A stretch of 48,191 nt of DNA from Oscillospiraceae bacterium (GCA_022800215.1 JAAWPV010000006.1:1-48191); one strand, 5' to 3'; shown: positions 6,200 to 14,374, counted from the first letter of the stretch. A program made the numbers and translations. The notes: a model not told the origin generated them from the sequence alone.

Positions 6200-7707
6200 A
6201 AATTTGGCTCACCTCGGACAATGTGGCGTGGGACACCGACCGCTACCACTACGCCGCCGAGCAGATGCTTTTTACCCTCTTTCCCGGGGAGCGGCCCGAG
6301 TACCCGGAAACGCCAGTCCCCACAAGCCTTGTATCAGAAGATAACGCCGTCATCTTCACCCTCCACCGGGGGAAGAAGCTCACCAATATGAGCGCCCTCC
6401 TCCTGCGGGGCGGCCGGTGGAACAACGGGGTGGTGCGGTTTGAAAGCACCGAACTGGACGAGGCGGAGGAGCAGCTTTACCACACCTTGCAGCGGGCGGT
6501 GAAGCAGAGCTTTTACAAGGCGGGGACCATGCTTTTGGGCCACGACCTGCCCTGGGGGAGCCTCACCGGGGTCCGGCCCACCAAAATTCCCACCAAGGCC
6601 CTTTTGGAGGGCGCCACCCCCGCCCAGGCAAAGAAGGAACTGGAAAAGACCTACCACGTCTCCCCCCTTCGGGCCGGGCTGGCGTTGGACTGCGCCGGGG
6701 AGAGCGTAAAGGCGGTGAAAACCCTTGCCCCGGAGGAGGTATCCCTCTATGTGGGTATCCCCTTCTGCCCCAGCCGGTGCGTATACTGCTCCTTCGTCTC
6801 TGCCACGGTGGAAAAGTGCCTTCCCCTGGTGGAACCTTTTGTGGAGGCCCTTTGCCGGGAAATCAAAGTGACCGGGGAAGTTTTGAAGCAGGCGGGGCGG
6901 AGGGTCCGCACCGTCTACATGGGGGGCGGCACCCCCACCACATTGTCGGCGGAGCAGATGGACCGGGTGCTCACCGCCATGGAGGCCCACCTTCCCCTGG
7001 AGGGCTGTACGGAATTTACCGTGGAGGCGGGCCGGCCGGATACCATCAGCCCGGATAAGCTGGCGGTGCTGGCAAGGCACCGGGCAGACCGGGTGTCGGT
7101 GAATCCCCAGTCCATGAACGACGGCGTTTTGGAACGGATGGGACGGCCCCATTCGGGGGAGGATATCCGAAGGGCTTATGAACAGGTCCGGGAAGCGGGC
7201 GCGTTCGCCGTCAACATGGATCTCATCGCCGGGCTGCCCGGAGATACCCCGGAGGGCTTTGCCCGCTCCCTCAGCGAGGTCATGGCCATGGAGCCGGAAA
7301 ACATCACCGTGCATACTCTGGCATTGAAGAAGGGCTCCCGGCTTATGGAGAGCCCGGAGGAATTGCCGTCAGACGGGGACGTGGAAAAAATGCTGGACGC
7401 TGCCTGGGCCGCCCTCCGGGCGGCGGGGTATGCCCCCTACTACCTTTACCGGCAAAAGTACATGTCCGGCTCCTTTGAGAATGTGGGCTGGGCAAAGCCC
7501 GGGTACGCCAGCCTCTACAACATCGCCATGATGGAGGAGCTGCACACCATCCTGGCCTTGGGGGGCGGCGGAGTTACAAAATTAGTCTGGCCCCGGACGG
7601 GTAAGATAGAGCGGGTCAGCAACCCGAAATATCCCCAGGAATACCTGCGGGATATAGACAAGATCTGCGGGGAGAAACAAAATTTGCTTCCCTTCCTAAG
7701 GACATGA
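6196..7707 (+). CDS. hemZ: coproporphyrinogen III oxidase-like radical SAM protein HemZ
   Basis: A 503-residue radical-SAM protein with the CxxxCxxC cluster in PFCPSRCVYCSF near residue 191, the MGGGTPTTL motif near 242, and the HemN-type segment VSVNPQSMNDGVLERMGRPH. The roughly 170-residue N-terminal extension, containing GVRPTKIPTKAL, is typical of HemZ, the Bacillus/Clostridium branch. Family members are annotated as anaerobic coproporphyrinogen dehydrogenases, but haem synthesis is not evident in this window and related proteins have other roles. GTG 6196 overlaps the previous stop. The tail GGGGVTKLV fits the family. Confidence 0.92.
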   Translation: MKIWLTSDNVAWDTDRYHYAAEQMLFTLFPGERPEYPETPVPTSLVSEDNAVIFTLHRGKKLTNMSALLLRGGRWNNGVVRFESTELDEAEEQLYHTLQRAVKQSFYKAGTMLLGHDLPWGSLTGVRPTKIPTKALLEGATPAQAKKELEKTYHVSPLRAGLALDCAGESVKAVKTLAPEEVSLYVGIPFCPSRCVYCSFVSATVEKCLPLVEPFVEALCREIKVTGEVLKQAGRRVRTVYMGGGTPTTLSAEQMDRVLTAMEAHLPLEGCTEFTVEAGRPDTISPDKLAVLARHRADRVSVNPQSMNDGVLERMGRPHSGEDIRRAYEQVREAGAFAVNMDLIAGLPGDTPEGFARSLSEVMAMEPENITVHTLALKKGSRLMESPEELPSDGDVEKMLDAAWAALRAAGYAPYYLYRQKYMSGSFENVGWAKPGYASLYNIAMMEELHTILALGGGGVTKLVWPRTGKIERVSNPKYPQEYLRDIDKICGEKQNLLPFLRT

Positions 7708-7735
7708 AATTTACGACGACAAAAAGGAGACTAAA

Positions 7736-8674
7736 ATGGCATACCAACTGCAAACCATCAACGAAAGCATCCGCTCTGATGTGAAGGGCTTTCTCCGCCA
7801 GTGCGACGACGCCTATCAGAAGCGGGTGGAAGCCGCCGCCGACAAGATCCTGGAGCGGATGGACCAGTCCCCGGTGGTGCTGCTATCAGGCCCCTCTGGG
7901 TCCGGCAAGACCACCACGGCCATGAAGATCGAGGAGGAGCTGGAGAAGCGGGGCGTGGGCGCCCACACCATCTCCCTGGACAACTACTTTAAGACCCTGG
8001 ACCGGGAGACCGCCCCCCGGACGCCCGAGGGGGATATCGACTTTGAGTCCCCCCAGTGTCTGGACATGGAGCTTCTGGACGAGACCTTTACCAAGCTGAG
8101 CCGGGGGGAGGAGGTCATCGTGCCCCGGTTCGAGTTCACCCGGCAGATGCGCAACGACGCCAAGGGCCGGCCTTTGAAGCTGGAGAAAAATGAAATTGCC
8201 ATTTTTGAAGGCATCCATGCCCTGGGCCCCGGTATCGCCGGGCCTCACCCCGAGGCCACCAAGCTCTATATCTCCGCCCGGTCCAACGTGCTGGAGGGGG
8301 AGAAACTGCGGTTCAAGGGCACCTGGATGCGGTTGACACGGCGGGCGGTACGGGATTATAATTTCCGTGGCACCGACGTTTCCGACACCCTTGCCATGTG
8401 GGCCAACGTCCGCCGGGGAGAAAAGCTTCACATCTCCCCCTACAAGAATACCGCCGACGTGATCGTGGACTCCTCCCTGCCCTATGAGGTGTCCGTCATG
8501 AAAAACTACGCCCTGCCCATTCTGAAGGCGGTGCCGGAGGAGAACGCCCGCCGGGCGGAGCTTTTGGAGCTCATCGCCGCCTTCGACTTCTTCGAGGCCA
8601 TCGACCCTGAGCTGGTGGCGAAGGATTCCCTCATCCGGGAGTTCATCGGCGGGGGGAGCTACAAATACAAATAA
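7736..8674 (+). CDS. uridine kinase-like nucleoside kinase
   Basis: A 312-residue P-loop kinase of the phosphoribulokinase/uridine kinase group. Walker A is GPSGSGKTTTAMKI near residue 51, the substrate-side motif is SLDNYFKTLDRE near 83, and IAIFEGIHAL near 155 is the usual FEGIHAL element. It is longer than plain uridine kinase (about 210 residues), with an N-terminal helical extension and a C-terminal helical part. This fits the longer clostridial form annotated as nucleoside kinase. AAAAAGGAG precedes the ATG. It is followed by mrp at 32 bases, so both are probably in one transcript. Confidence 0.85.
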   Translation: MAYQLQTINESIRSDVKGFLRQCDDAYQKRVEAAADKILERMDQSPVVLLSGPSGSGKTTTAMKIEEELEKRGVGAHTISLDNYFKTLDRETAPRTPEGDIDFESPQCLDMELLDETFTKLSRGEEVIVPRFEFTRQMRNDAKGRPLKLEKNEIAIFEGIHALGPGIAGPHPEATKLYISARSNVLEGEKLRFKGTWMRLTRRAVRDYNFRGTDVSDTLAMWANVRRGEKLHISPYKNTADVIVDSSLPYEVSVMKNYALPILKAVPEENARRAELLELIAAFDFFEAIDPELVAKDSLIREFIGGGSYKYK

Positions 8675-8706
8675 GGAAATCCATCATAAGAAAAGGAGAT
8701 TTTATC

Positions 8707-9522
8707 ATGCCTGAATGTACCCATGACTGTTCCACCTGCGGGGAGAGCTGCGCGGAGCGCACCGAGGAGTTTGACTTCCGGGCCAAGGCAAACCCCAACT
8801 CCAACGTGAAGAAGGTCATTGCCGTTATGAGCGGCAAAGGCGGGGTGGGCAAGAGCCTGGTCACCGCCTCCCTGGCCGCCGCCGTGCAGAAGCAGGGCAA
8901 AAAGGCCGCCGTGCTGGACGCGGACATCACCGGCCCCTCCATCCCCAAGGCTTTCGGCATTCATCAGCGGGCCATGGGCAACGACCAGGGGATCCTGCCC
9001 GTGGAGACCAAAACAGGGGTCAAGCTCATGAGCCTCAACCTCCTCATGGAGAACGAGACCGACCCCGTGGTCTGGCGGGGAAGCCTCATTGCCGGCACCG
9101 TCAAGCAGTTCTGGACCGACGTGCAGTGGGGGGATGTGGATTACATGTTCGTGGACATGCCCCCGGGAACGGGGGACGTGCCCCTCACCGTGTTCCAGTC
9201 CCTGCCCGTGGACGGCATCATCGTAGTCACCTCCCCCCAGGAGCTGGTGAGCATGATCGTGGAGAAGGCCGTCAAGATGGCCGAGATGATGAACCTGCCC
9301 ATTTTGGGGCTGGTGGAGAATTACAGCTACTTCCAGTGCCCTGACTGCGGCAAGCGCCACAGCATTTTCGGGGAGAGCCACATTGCTTCCATTGCCGAGG
9401 CCCACGGACTGAAAGTCCTGGCCCAGCTTCCCATCGACCCCGATCTGGCCGCCGCCTGTGACGCAGGTAAGGTGGAGGAGCTGGAGACCAACTATCTGGC
9501 GGAGGTCGCCAAAAGTCTCTAA
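8707..9522 (+). CDS. mrp: Mrp/NBP35-family iron-sulfur carrier ATPase
   Basis: Mrp-type ApbC/Nbp35 proteins bind and transfer Fe-S clusters using a deviant Walker P-loop ATPase. In this 271-residue protein the P-loop is SGKGGVGKS near residue 41, the switch region is DADITGPSIPKAFG, and FVDMPPGTGDVPLTVFQS is diagnostic. A cysteine-rich N-terminus (CTHDCSTCGESC, residues 4-15) and the CPDCGKRHSIFG CxxC near residue 210 are the likely cluster ligands. The enzyme may serve the radical-SAM and Fe-S proteins encoded nearby. A GC-rich hairpin lies about 45 bases past the stop. Confidence 0.94.
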   Translation: MPECTHDCSTCGESCAERTEEFDFRAKANPNSNVKKVIAVMSGKGGVGKSLVTASLAAAVQKQGKKAAVLDADITGPSIPKAFGIHQRAMGNDQGILPVETKTGVKLMSLNLLMENETDPVVWRGSLIAGTVKQFWTDVQWGDVDYMFVDMPPGTGDVPLTVFQSLPVDGIIVVTSPQELVSMIVEKAVKMAEMMNLPILGLVENYSYFQCPDCGKRHSIFGESHIASIAEAHGLKVLAQLPIDPDLAAACDAGKVEELETNYLAEVAKSL

Positions 9523-9529
9523 ACCCGTT

Positions 9530-9553
9530 GGCGCACAGTATGCGCCCCTACAG
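9530..9553. repeat. small palindromic repeat ending GCCCCTACAG, copy 2
   Basis: Arms GGCGCA 9530-9535 and TGCGCC 9541-9546, followed by CCTACAG as in the copy at 5537. Confidence 0.55.
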
Positions 9554-9568
9554 AAAAACACTCGCACG

Positions 9569-9594
9569 GCCCCGGCGTTCCCCGCCGGGGCTTT
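9569..9594 (+). terminator. weak terminator after mrp
   Basis: Stem GCCCCGGCG 9569-9577 with CGCCGGGGC 9583-9591, then TTT only. The T-run is short, so read-through into the next gene is likely. Confidence 0.4.
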
Positions 9595-9616
9595 GCGGCA
9601 GAAAAGAGGAAAGAAT

Positions 9617-10999
9617 ATGGACCTACATACCAGAAAGGGCACCATGGCTGACCTTGACCGGATGCTGGAGATCGAGCGCAGCGCCATCCCCGCCCCCAGC
9701 GGCCAGTATCTTTACGAGAACCGGCACTTCTTCTTTGACGGCATCCAGAACCGGGGGGAGATGGTGCTCGCCTGCGATGAGACCGGCTACCCCGTGGGCA
9801 TGGGGCAGTATTCCGTCCTCCCTGACGGCAGCGGCTGGCTGGAGACTCTGCGGGTGGAGAGGGAGTACCAGCGCCAGGGAGTGGGCAAGGCCATCTACAA
9901 GCGTTATATGGAGCTGGCCCGGGAGACGGGGGCCCCCTCCCTTGCCATGTTCACCGGGCGGAAGAATCTTGCCAGCAAGGGCCTTGCCGAAAAGTACGGC
10001 TTCCATCTGGCCGCTGCCATCCACCAGTTCGATCTGGACCTTTCCGCCGTCAATGCCGCCATCGTCCCGGGTTTCCACCCGGTCCCCGACGAGGAGGAGG
10101 CGGTGGCCCTTCTCACCCGGACGGTGGAGAAGGACCCCTGGGGGCCTTTCATGGGGCTGAACCGGACCTTCCTTCACTATGGGGAGCCGCTGTACCGCTA
10201 CCTCCACCGGGAGGGGATGGTCTACACCGACGGGGAGAGCGTTGTGGTGCTGGGGGCCCGGATGCTGCGGCACCGGGGGCTGAACGTGGGGTACATGGCG
10301 GGGGATTTGGACAAGTGCCTCCGCTTCGCCGCTTCCGCCACCGCCGCCCAAGGGATGGGAAAGCTGACCCTCTTTGCGCCTTACGAGCGGGAGGATATCG
10401 CCGCAGCGGCGAAAAAGGCGGGGTTTGGAGAACCTGTGGAGCTCATTGTGATGGAGTGGGAAGCGGTCCGGGGAGAAAATGCAGTGCTCATGGAGACAGA
10501 CCGGCTGGCGCTGCGGCGGCTCACCCAGGAGGACTTTGGGGACCTGTGCAAAATTTTGCAGGATGAGGAGACCATGTACGCCTATGAGGGCGCCTTTTCC
10601 GACGCCGAGGTCCAAGACTGGCTGGACCGGCAGCTTGCCCGGTACGAAAAATACGGGTTCGGCCTGTGGGCCGTCATCTGCAAAGCCACCGGGGAACTCA
10701 TCGGCCAGTGCGGGCTTACCATGCAACCCTGGAAGGATGAGGAGGTGCTGGAAATTGGCTACCTCTTCCGCCGGGACTGCTGGCACAAGGGCTACGCTAC
10801 CGAGGCCGCCATCGCCTGCCGGGAGTATGCCTTTCACACGCTGGGGGCCGGCGAGGTCTGCTCCATTATCCGGGACATCAACCTGGCCTCCCAGGGGGTG
10901 GCCAAGCGGAACGGTATGGTCCCCCAGGACACCTGGGTGAAGCACTACCGGGGCGTTGATATGCCCCACATCCGGTACGTGGTGAAGAACAGCCGCTGA
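9617..10999 (+). CDS. multi-domain GNAT acetyltransferase fusion
   Basis: A 460-residue protein made of GNAT modules. The first (about residues 1-140) has the acetyl-CoA loop YQRQGVGKAIYKRYM near 82. The middle (about 145-285) looks like a second, degenerate GNAT fold. The last (about 290-460) is RimJ/RimL-like: METDRLALRRLTQEDF opens it and CWHKGYATEAAIACREYAF carries its cofactor loop near 386. The longer frame from 9458 overlaps mrp and has no ribosome site, whereas AGAGGAAAG precedes ATG 9617. The frame is intact across the junctions, so this is a real fusion, not a sequencing join. Substrates unknown. Confidence 0.82.
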   Translation: MDLHTRKGTMADLDRMLEIERSAIPAPSGQYLYENRHFFFDGIQNRGEMVLACDETGYPVGMGQYSVLPDGSGWLETLRVEREYQRQGVGKAIYKRYMELARETGAPSLAMFTGRKNLASKGLAEKYGFHLAAAIHQFDLDLSAVNAAIVPGFHPVPDEEEAVALLTRTVEKDPWGPFMGLNRTFLHYGEPLYRYLHREGMVYTDGESVVVLGARMLRHRGLNVGYMAGDLDKCLRFAASATAAQGMGKLTLFAPYEREDIAAAAKKAGFGEPVELIVMEWEAVRGENAVLMETDRLALRRLTQEDFGDLCKILQDEETMYAYEGAFSDAEVQDWLDRQLARYEKYGFGLWAVICKATGELIGQCGLTMQPWKDEEVLEIGYLFRRDCWHKGYATEAAIACREYAFHTLGAGEVCSIIRDINLASQGVAKRNGMVPQDTWVKHYRGVDMPHIRYVVKNSR

Positions 11000-11073
11000 C
11001 GTGGCGGCAAGCCCCAGCCCGGATGGTAGCCCCCCTGTAAACTACGGGGCGAGAAAGGGAAACCGGCCGTCGG

Positions 11074-11102
11074 TTGAGCTGCCGGGCCCCGCATGATACA
11101 CT
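11074..11102 (+). promoter_or_regulatory. promoter of the shortened XRE gene
   Basis: TTGAGC 11074-11079, 17 bp, TACACT 11097-11102. The expected start lies about 22 bases ahead of ATG 11132. Confidence 0.55.
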
Positions 11103-11131
11103 GGAGCCATCCAAACAAAGGGGGATACGAC

Positions 11132-11335
11132 ATGAAACAGCAAACCTTCGGCGCCATGGTCGCGGAACTGCGAAAAGAAAAAGGTATGACCCAGTTGGAG
11201 CTGGCCCAGCAAATGGGGGTGGCGGTCACCGTTCTCTCTGCCCTGGGGCAAATGGAAAGCGATCCCGTCCTTCCCATGCTGGGCATGGGCCTTGCCTGTC
11301 TGGCCGCGGCCCAGCTTCCCCGGAAAGAAAACTGA
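11132..11335 (+). pseudogene. XRE regulator with internal deletion joined to a membrane hairpin
   Basis: A 67-codon frame starting ATG 11132 behind AAAGGGGG. Residues 1-30 (AELRKEKGMTQLELAQQMGV) are the first two helices of an XRE HTH. The expected recognition helix (usually TDKAVSKWERGxSxPD) is missing, and the frame continues as AVTVLSALGQM...VLPMLGMGLACLAAAQLPRKEN, a hydrophobic hairpin of the sort found at the C-terminus of larger XRE-membrane proteins. The join falls at MGV, so an in-frame deletion between two similar MGV-coding segments is the simple explanation. It keeps a promoter, but the product should not bind DNA normally. Confidence 0.55.
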
Positions 11336-11351
11336 GCGCCACAGACAGAAA

Positions 11352-11395
11352 ACACCCCGCAGGTCATTGACCTGCGGGGTGTCTGCGTTTCAAGT
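11352..11395. terminator. bidirectional terminator between XRE fragment and ridA
   Basis: A perfect 14-bp stem (11352-11365/11369-11382) with an ATT loop lies between two genes that point at each other. Weak T-runs occur on both sides. Confidence 0.65.
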
Positions 11396-11411
11396 TTTCC
11401 TTGGTGCAGTC

Positions 11412-11786
11412 TTACTTCACCGCGATGGCTTCCACTTCCACCAGACCGCCCATGGGCAGATCCTTAACGGCGAAGCAGGAACGGGCGGGCACCTCGCCCT
11501 TGAAGTACTCGGCGTAGATGGCGTTGAAGGCGGCAAAGTCGGAGATGTTGGCCAGGAAACAGGTGGTCTTGGCCACGTCGGCATAGGTCATGCCCGCCTC
11601 GGTAAGAACGGCGCCCAGGTTCTTCAGGGCCTGGTGAGCCTGGCCCTCGATGCCCTCGGCCAGCTTGCCGGTCTCGGGCACAAGGCCCAACTGGCCGGAG
11701 GTGTACAGGGTGTTGCCGCAAAGCTTAGCCTGGCAGTAAGGGCCCACGGCGGCGGGAGCGGCGGGAGAAGCGATGGTCTTGTTCAT
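11412..11786 (-). CDS. ridA: RidA-family enamine/imine deaminase
   Basis: RidA hydrolyses the reactive 2-aminoacrylate and related imines released by PLP enzymes. The 124-residue protein is full length for this trimeric cytosolic family. It shows the PAAVGPYCQAKLCGNTLYTSGQ opening, the TTCFLANISDFAAFNAIY core, and PARSCFAVKDLPMGGLVEVEAIA, whose Arg is the conserved substrate-carboxylate contact. AAGGAGG stands eight bases before the ATG. It is a single-gene unit between its own promoter and a terminator. Confidence 0.95.
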   Translation of the reverse strand: MNKTIASPAAPAAVGPYCQAKLCGNTLYTSGQLGLVPETGKLAEGIEGQAHQALKNLGAVLTEAGMTYADVAKTTCFLANISDFAAFNAIYAEYFKGEVPARSCFAVKDLPMGGLVEVEAIAVK

Positions 11787-11832
11787 AGGGAGTTCCTCCT
11801 TAGAAAATAAAATAGCTAAACAGCTTATCTCT

Positions 11833-11860
11833 ATTATAGAGGGAATTCGGAAAAAAGCAA
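11833..11860 (-). promoter_or_regulatory. ridA promoter
   Basis: Minus strand TTGCTT (11855-11860), 16 bp, TATAAT (11833-11838). Confidence 0.6.
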
Positions 11861-11909
11861 GGCGGGAAAAGAAAAAGTTTCCACTATTTTATTCTTGCTG
11901 AGGGAAGAC

Positions 11910-11938
11910 TTGACATCGGCCCGCTATCCGAGTACAAT
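11910..11938 (+). promoter_or_regulatory. promoter of the AEC transporter gene
   Basis: TTGACA 11910-11915, 17 bp, TACAAT 11933-11938, with AAAAAGGAG before ATG 11969. Confidence 0.75.
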
Positions 11939-11968
11939 GGCAGAACTGACCAAAAAGGAGAATGAATC

Positions 11969-12913
11969 ATGGACAGTCTGATCTACAGCCTCAACGCCAC
12001 TGTGCCGGTGTTTCTCATCATTCTGCTGGGCTACGGCCTGCGGCAGAAGGGCATCGTCAACGAGAACTTTGTCACCGTGACCAACAATCTGAACTTTAAG
12101 GTGACGCTGCCCATCTACCTTTTCTGCGACATGGCAAAGTCCAACCTGCGGCAGGAGTTCCAGCCCAAGCTGGTCCTCTACTGCGTCATTGTCACCACCG
12201 TTATGGTCTTTGGGCTATGGTTTCTGGCCCGGAAGTTTTTGAAGGACAAAACCATGGTGGGCGCCTTTGTCCAGGGCTGTTACCGCAGCAGCATTGCCAT
12301 TCTGGGCGCCGCTTTCATCACCAACATCTACGGAAGCGCCGGGCTGGTGCCCCAGGTGCTGCTGGGCTGCGTGCCCTTCTTCAACATCTACGCCGTGCTG
12401 CTCCTCACCGTGGAGAGCCCCGACCACAGCTTTGGGAAGGGGGACCTGCTCCAGGCGGTGAAAAAGGTCCTCACCAACCCCCTGCTCATCGGCATTCTGG
12501 CGGGGGTGGTGGTCTCGGCCCTGGGCATCCCCCTGCCCGCCGTTCTGAACAAGTCTCTCACTACGGTAGGCTCCATCGCCTCCCCCCAGGCTCTCCTGTG
12601 TATTGGGGCCGGGTTTGAGGGGCGGAAGGCCCTTGCCAAGCTGAAGCCCACCGCCGTCATTGCCTTTGTGAAGCTCATGGTTCTGCCCGGTATTTTCCTG
12701 CCCATCGCCATTGCTCTGGGCTTTCGGGACCAGGCGCTGGCTACCCTTCTTATCATGCTGGGTGCCCCCACCACCGCCACCAGCTACGTGATGGCGAAAA
12801 ATATGGGGGCCGACGAGGTGCTGACCTCCAGCGCCGTGGTGGCCACCACCCTGCTGTCCGCCTTCTCCATCACCTTCTGGATCTTCCTGTTCCGCCAACT
12901 GGGATACCTATAA
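11969..12913 (+). CDS. AEC-family (auxin efflux carrier-like) transporter
   Basis: A 314-residue membrane protein of the AEC/BASS-like fold, with about ten hydrophobic segments in two halves. The start VPVFLIILLGYGLRQKGIVNENFVTVTNNLNFKVTLPIYLF is typical, with the discontinuous-helix proline of each half near KVTLP and the second half near SSAVV. Bacterial members export or import carboxylates such as malate, malonate or aspartate; the substrate here cannot be read. It is a single-gene unit with a good promoter and a strong terminator. Confidence 0.88.
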   Translation: MDSLIYSLNATVPVFLIILLGYGLRQKGIVNENFVTVTNNLNFKVTLPIYLFCDMAKSNLRQEFQPKLVLYCVIVTTVMVFGLWFLARKFLKDKTMVGAFVQGCYRSSIAILGAAFITNIYGSAGLVPQVLLGCVPFFNIYAVLLLTVESPDHSFGKGDLLQAVKKVLTNPLLIGILAGVVVSALGIPLPAVLNKSLTTVGSIASPQALLCIGAGFEGRKALAKLKPTAVIAFVKLMVLPGIFLPIAIALGFRDQALATLLIMLGAPTTATSYVMAKNMGADEVLTSSAVVATTLLSAFSITFWIFLFRQLGYL

Positions 12914-12925
12914 CTACATAAAATA

Positions 12926-12957
12926 AGCCCCGCCGGAACTTCCGGCGGGGCTTTGTG
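12926..12957. terminator. bidirectional terminator
   Basis: An 11-bp stem AGCCCCGCCGG/CCGGCGGGGCT (12926-12936/12942-12952) separates the AEC gene from the convergent membrane-protein gene. T-rich flanks occur on both strands. Confidence 0.75.
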
Positions 12958-13422
12958 TTACAGCTTCCGGGACAGATAGGCATTGACGCCCGCAAAGCTG
13001 AGGCAGTATAGGACCATCATAGCGAAAAGAGCCTGAAACGCAGCTACACTCAGAGGAAGGACCACAAAGAGGGTGGCCACGCTGGCAAAGAAGGTGATGA
13101 TGCCCGCCGCCTCAAAGGAGAGGTGGAGAATGGTCACTTCCCGCTCGTCAGTGTCCTTGATCCGGGCCTTTTTCCGGGCCTCCGGGTGGGTGAGCAGGTA
13201 CTGGCTTCGGGCGATCAGGATCACCGAGCCCAGGGTGATGCCGCTGGCGGCCCCCAGGTAAAAGCCCTGGGCAAAGTTGGGCAGGCCGCTGTCCGGGACC
13301 AGCAGAAAATAGCAGGCGATGCCTACCAGCCCCACCAGGAGGAGGGCGAGCCCTACCGTCCGGCGGCGCTTGAGGGAGCGCTCATAGTCGCCCCCGTCGT
13401 TGAAAAGTAATTTTACTAACAT
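12958..13422 (-). CDS. four-helix membrane protein paired with XRE regulator
   Basis: A 154-residue protein with a charged N-terminus (DYERSLKRRR), four predicted membrane helices (about 22-42, 50-70, 103-122 and 125-147) and a cytoplasmic charged loop in the middle (RSQYLLTHPEARKKARIKDTDERE). I do not recognise a named family with certainty; small four-helix proteins of the DUF2178/DUF3796 kind are often encoded next to a YozG-like XRE protein. It overlaps the upstream XRE gene by seven bases and is co-transcribed with it, so the regulator probably controls or senses it. Function unknown. Confidence 0.72.
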   Translation of the reverse strand: MLVKLLFNDGGDYERSLKRRRTVGLALLLVGLVGIACYFLLVPDSGLPNFAQGFYLGAASGITLGSVILIARSQYLLTHPEARKKARIKDTDEREVTILHLSFEAAGIITFFASVATLFVVLPLSVAAFQALFAMMVLYCLSFAGVNAYLSRKL

Positions 13423-13622
13423 GATGCGTCCTCCTCAAATAAAAATATGTCCTCAATGGTGCAGCCAAAGTACCGGGCCAGCTTATGGGCCAGCAGCAGG
13501 GATGCGTTATAACGCCCGTTTTCCAGGGAAATGATAGTCTGCCGGGTGACCTCCACCGCCTCGGCCAGCTCCGCCTGAGAGATGCGCCGCTTCTTCCGCA
13601 GCTCGGCAATGCGGTTTTCCAT
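13416..13622 (-). CDS. XRE-family regulator, YozG-like
   Basis: A 68-residue Cro/C1-type protein: IAELRKKRRISQAELAEAVEVTRQTIISLENGRYNASLLLAHKLARYFGCTIEDIF covers a complete HTH. The QTIISLENGRYNPS-like segment is the mark of the short, often self-regulating YozG group. AAAGGAGGTCC precedes the ATG. The promoter just upstream is dotted with GTAAAG/CTTTAC motifs, including one inverted pair, which are its likely binding sites. It is translationally linked to the membrane-protein gene at 12958. Confidence 0.88.
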   Translation of the reverse strand: MENRIAELRKKRRISQAELAEAVEVTRQTIISLENGRYNASLLLAHKLARYFGCTIEDIFLFEEDASC

Positions 13623-13647
13623 GGCAGGACCTCCTTTTAGATAAATA

Positions 13648-13710
13648 GTAAAGTTTGCTTTACAATTTGGAGTATAGCACGCTTTACATTTGTTGTCAAG
13701 TATCCTTTAC
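13648..13710 (-). promoter_or_regulatory. XRE promoter with repeated CTTTAC operators
   Basis: Minus strand TTGACA (13694-13699), 17 bp, TATACT (13671-13676). GTAAAG 13648-13653 and CTTTAC 13658-13663 form an inverted repeat at the start site; further CTTTAC copies stand at 13682-13687 (spacer) and 13705-13710 (upstream of -35). The CTTTAC units are 23-24 bp apart, about two helical turns. This suggests cooperative autorepression. Confidence 0.7.
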
Positions 13711-13805
13711 ATTTTTTCTGATTTTTTTTGTTGGCCCCTTCCGTATAATCCCCGGCATATTTGTCCACACTTTCCATACAATGGATTGAAAGGAAGGTGG
13801 CGTTC

Positions 13806-14102
13806 ATGAAAGAGAGCCGTAAGTCCCGGCTTCAGCGCCGGAAGGCGGCCCAGCTGGAGGTCAGGGAGCTGGAGCAGAGCCTTCAGGAGACCCGGGTGCT
13901 CATCGCTCAGGCCTACGCCGGCTTCAACGCCGCCGCCGACAGCGAGCTGGTGGAATCCTACGTCTACGAGATCCAGGCCCTTCAGGCCCGGTATTCCTAC
14001 CTGCTGCGGCAGCGGAAGGCCCTGGAACCCCAGACGGCCCAGGCAGACCCTTTGGAGGCAGGGGCGGGTGAAGCCTCTCCCTCGCCCCTTCCGGTGGCAT
14101 GA
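13806..14102 (+). CDS. yaaL: DUF2508 (YaaL-like) protein
   Basis: A 98-residue, highly charged helical protein: MKESRKSRLQRRKAAQLEVRELEQSLQETRVLIAQAYAGFNAAADSELVESYVYEIQALQARYSYLLRQRK. The NxxxDxELVExxxYEIxALQxRYSYLLR pattern is that of DUF2508/YaaL. In Bacillus subtilis yaaL lies between recR and bofA, and here bofA follows with a four-base overlap (ATGA), which supports the assignment. recR is not present upstream. ATG 13806 has GGAAGG ahead of it. Molecular role unknown; the context suggests sporulation. Confidence 0.82.
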   Translation: MKESRKSRLQRRKAAQLEVRELEQSLQETRVLIAQAYAGFNAAADSELVESYVYEIQALQARYSYLLRQRKALEPQTAQADPLEAGAGEASPSPLPVA

Positions 14103-14374
14103 CGGGGGTGGCGAGTTGGGCTGCCGGCCTGCCCTGGCTGGTAGTTTCCCTGGGGGTCCTGACCGCTCTTATCCTGCTCCGGCGGCCCATCCAGAGCCTT
14201 GTCCGGCTGGTGGGACGGACCGGGCTGGGGCTCTGCTTTCTGGCCCTCTTTGCCCCGGTGGGGGAGTTTTTGGGCGCCGGCTTGGGGGTCAACCTCTTTA
14301 ACGCCCTGGTGCTGGGGGTCATGGGCGCACCGGGGTTTGGGCTTTTGATGATGCTCAAGTGGGTACTTAGATAG
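14099..14374 (+). CDS. bofA: BofA-family pro-sigma-K processing inhibitor
   Basis: BofA sits in the forespore outer membrane with SpoIVFA and holds the SpoIVFB protease inactive until late sporulation. This 91-residue protein has two membrane segments and the family signature GLGVNLFNALVLGVMGAPGFGLLMML at its C-terminus. It is coupled to the DUF2508 gene, the order seen in B. subtilis. The presence of bofA with pdaB at 42293 indicates descent from endospore formers. Confidence 0.88.
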   Translation: MTGVASWAAGLPWLVVSLGVLTALILLRRPIQSLVRLVGRTGLGLCFLALFAPVGEFLGAGLGVNLFNALVLGVMGAPGFGLLMMLKWVLR

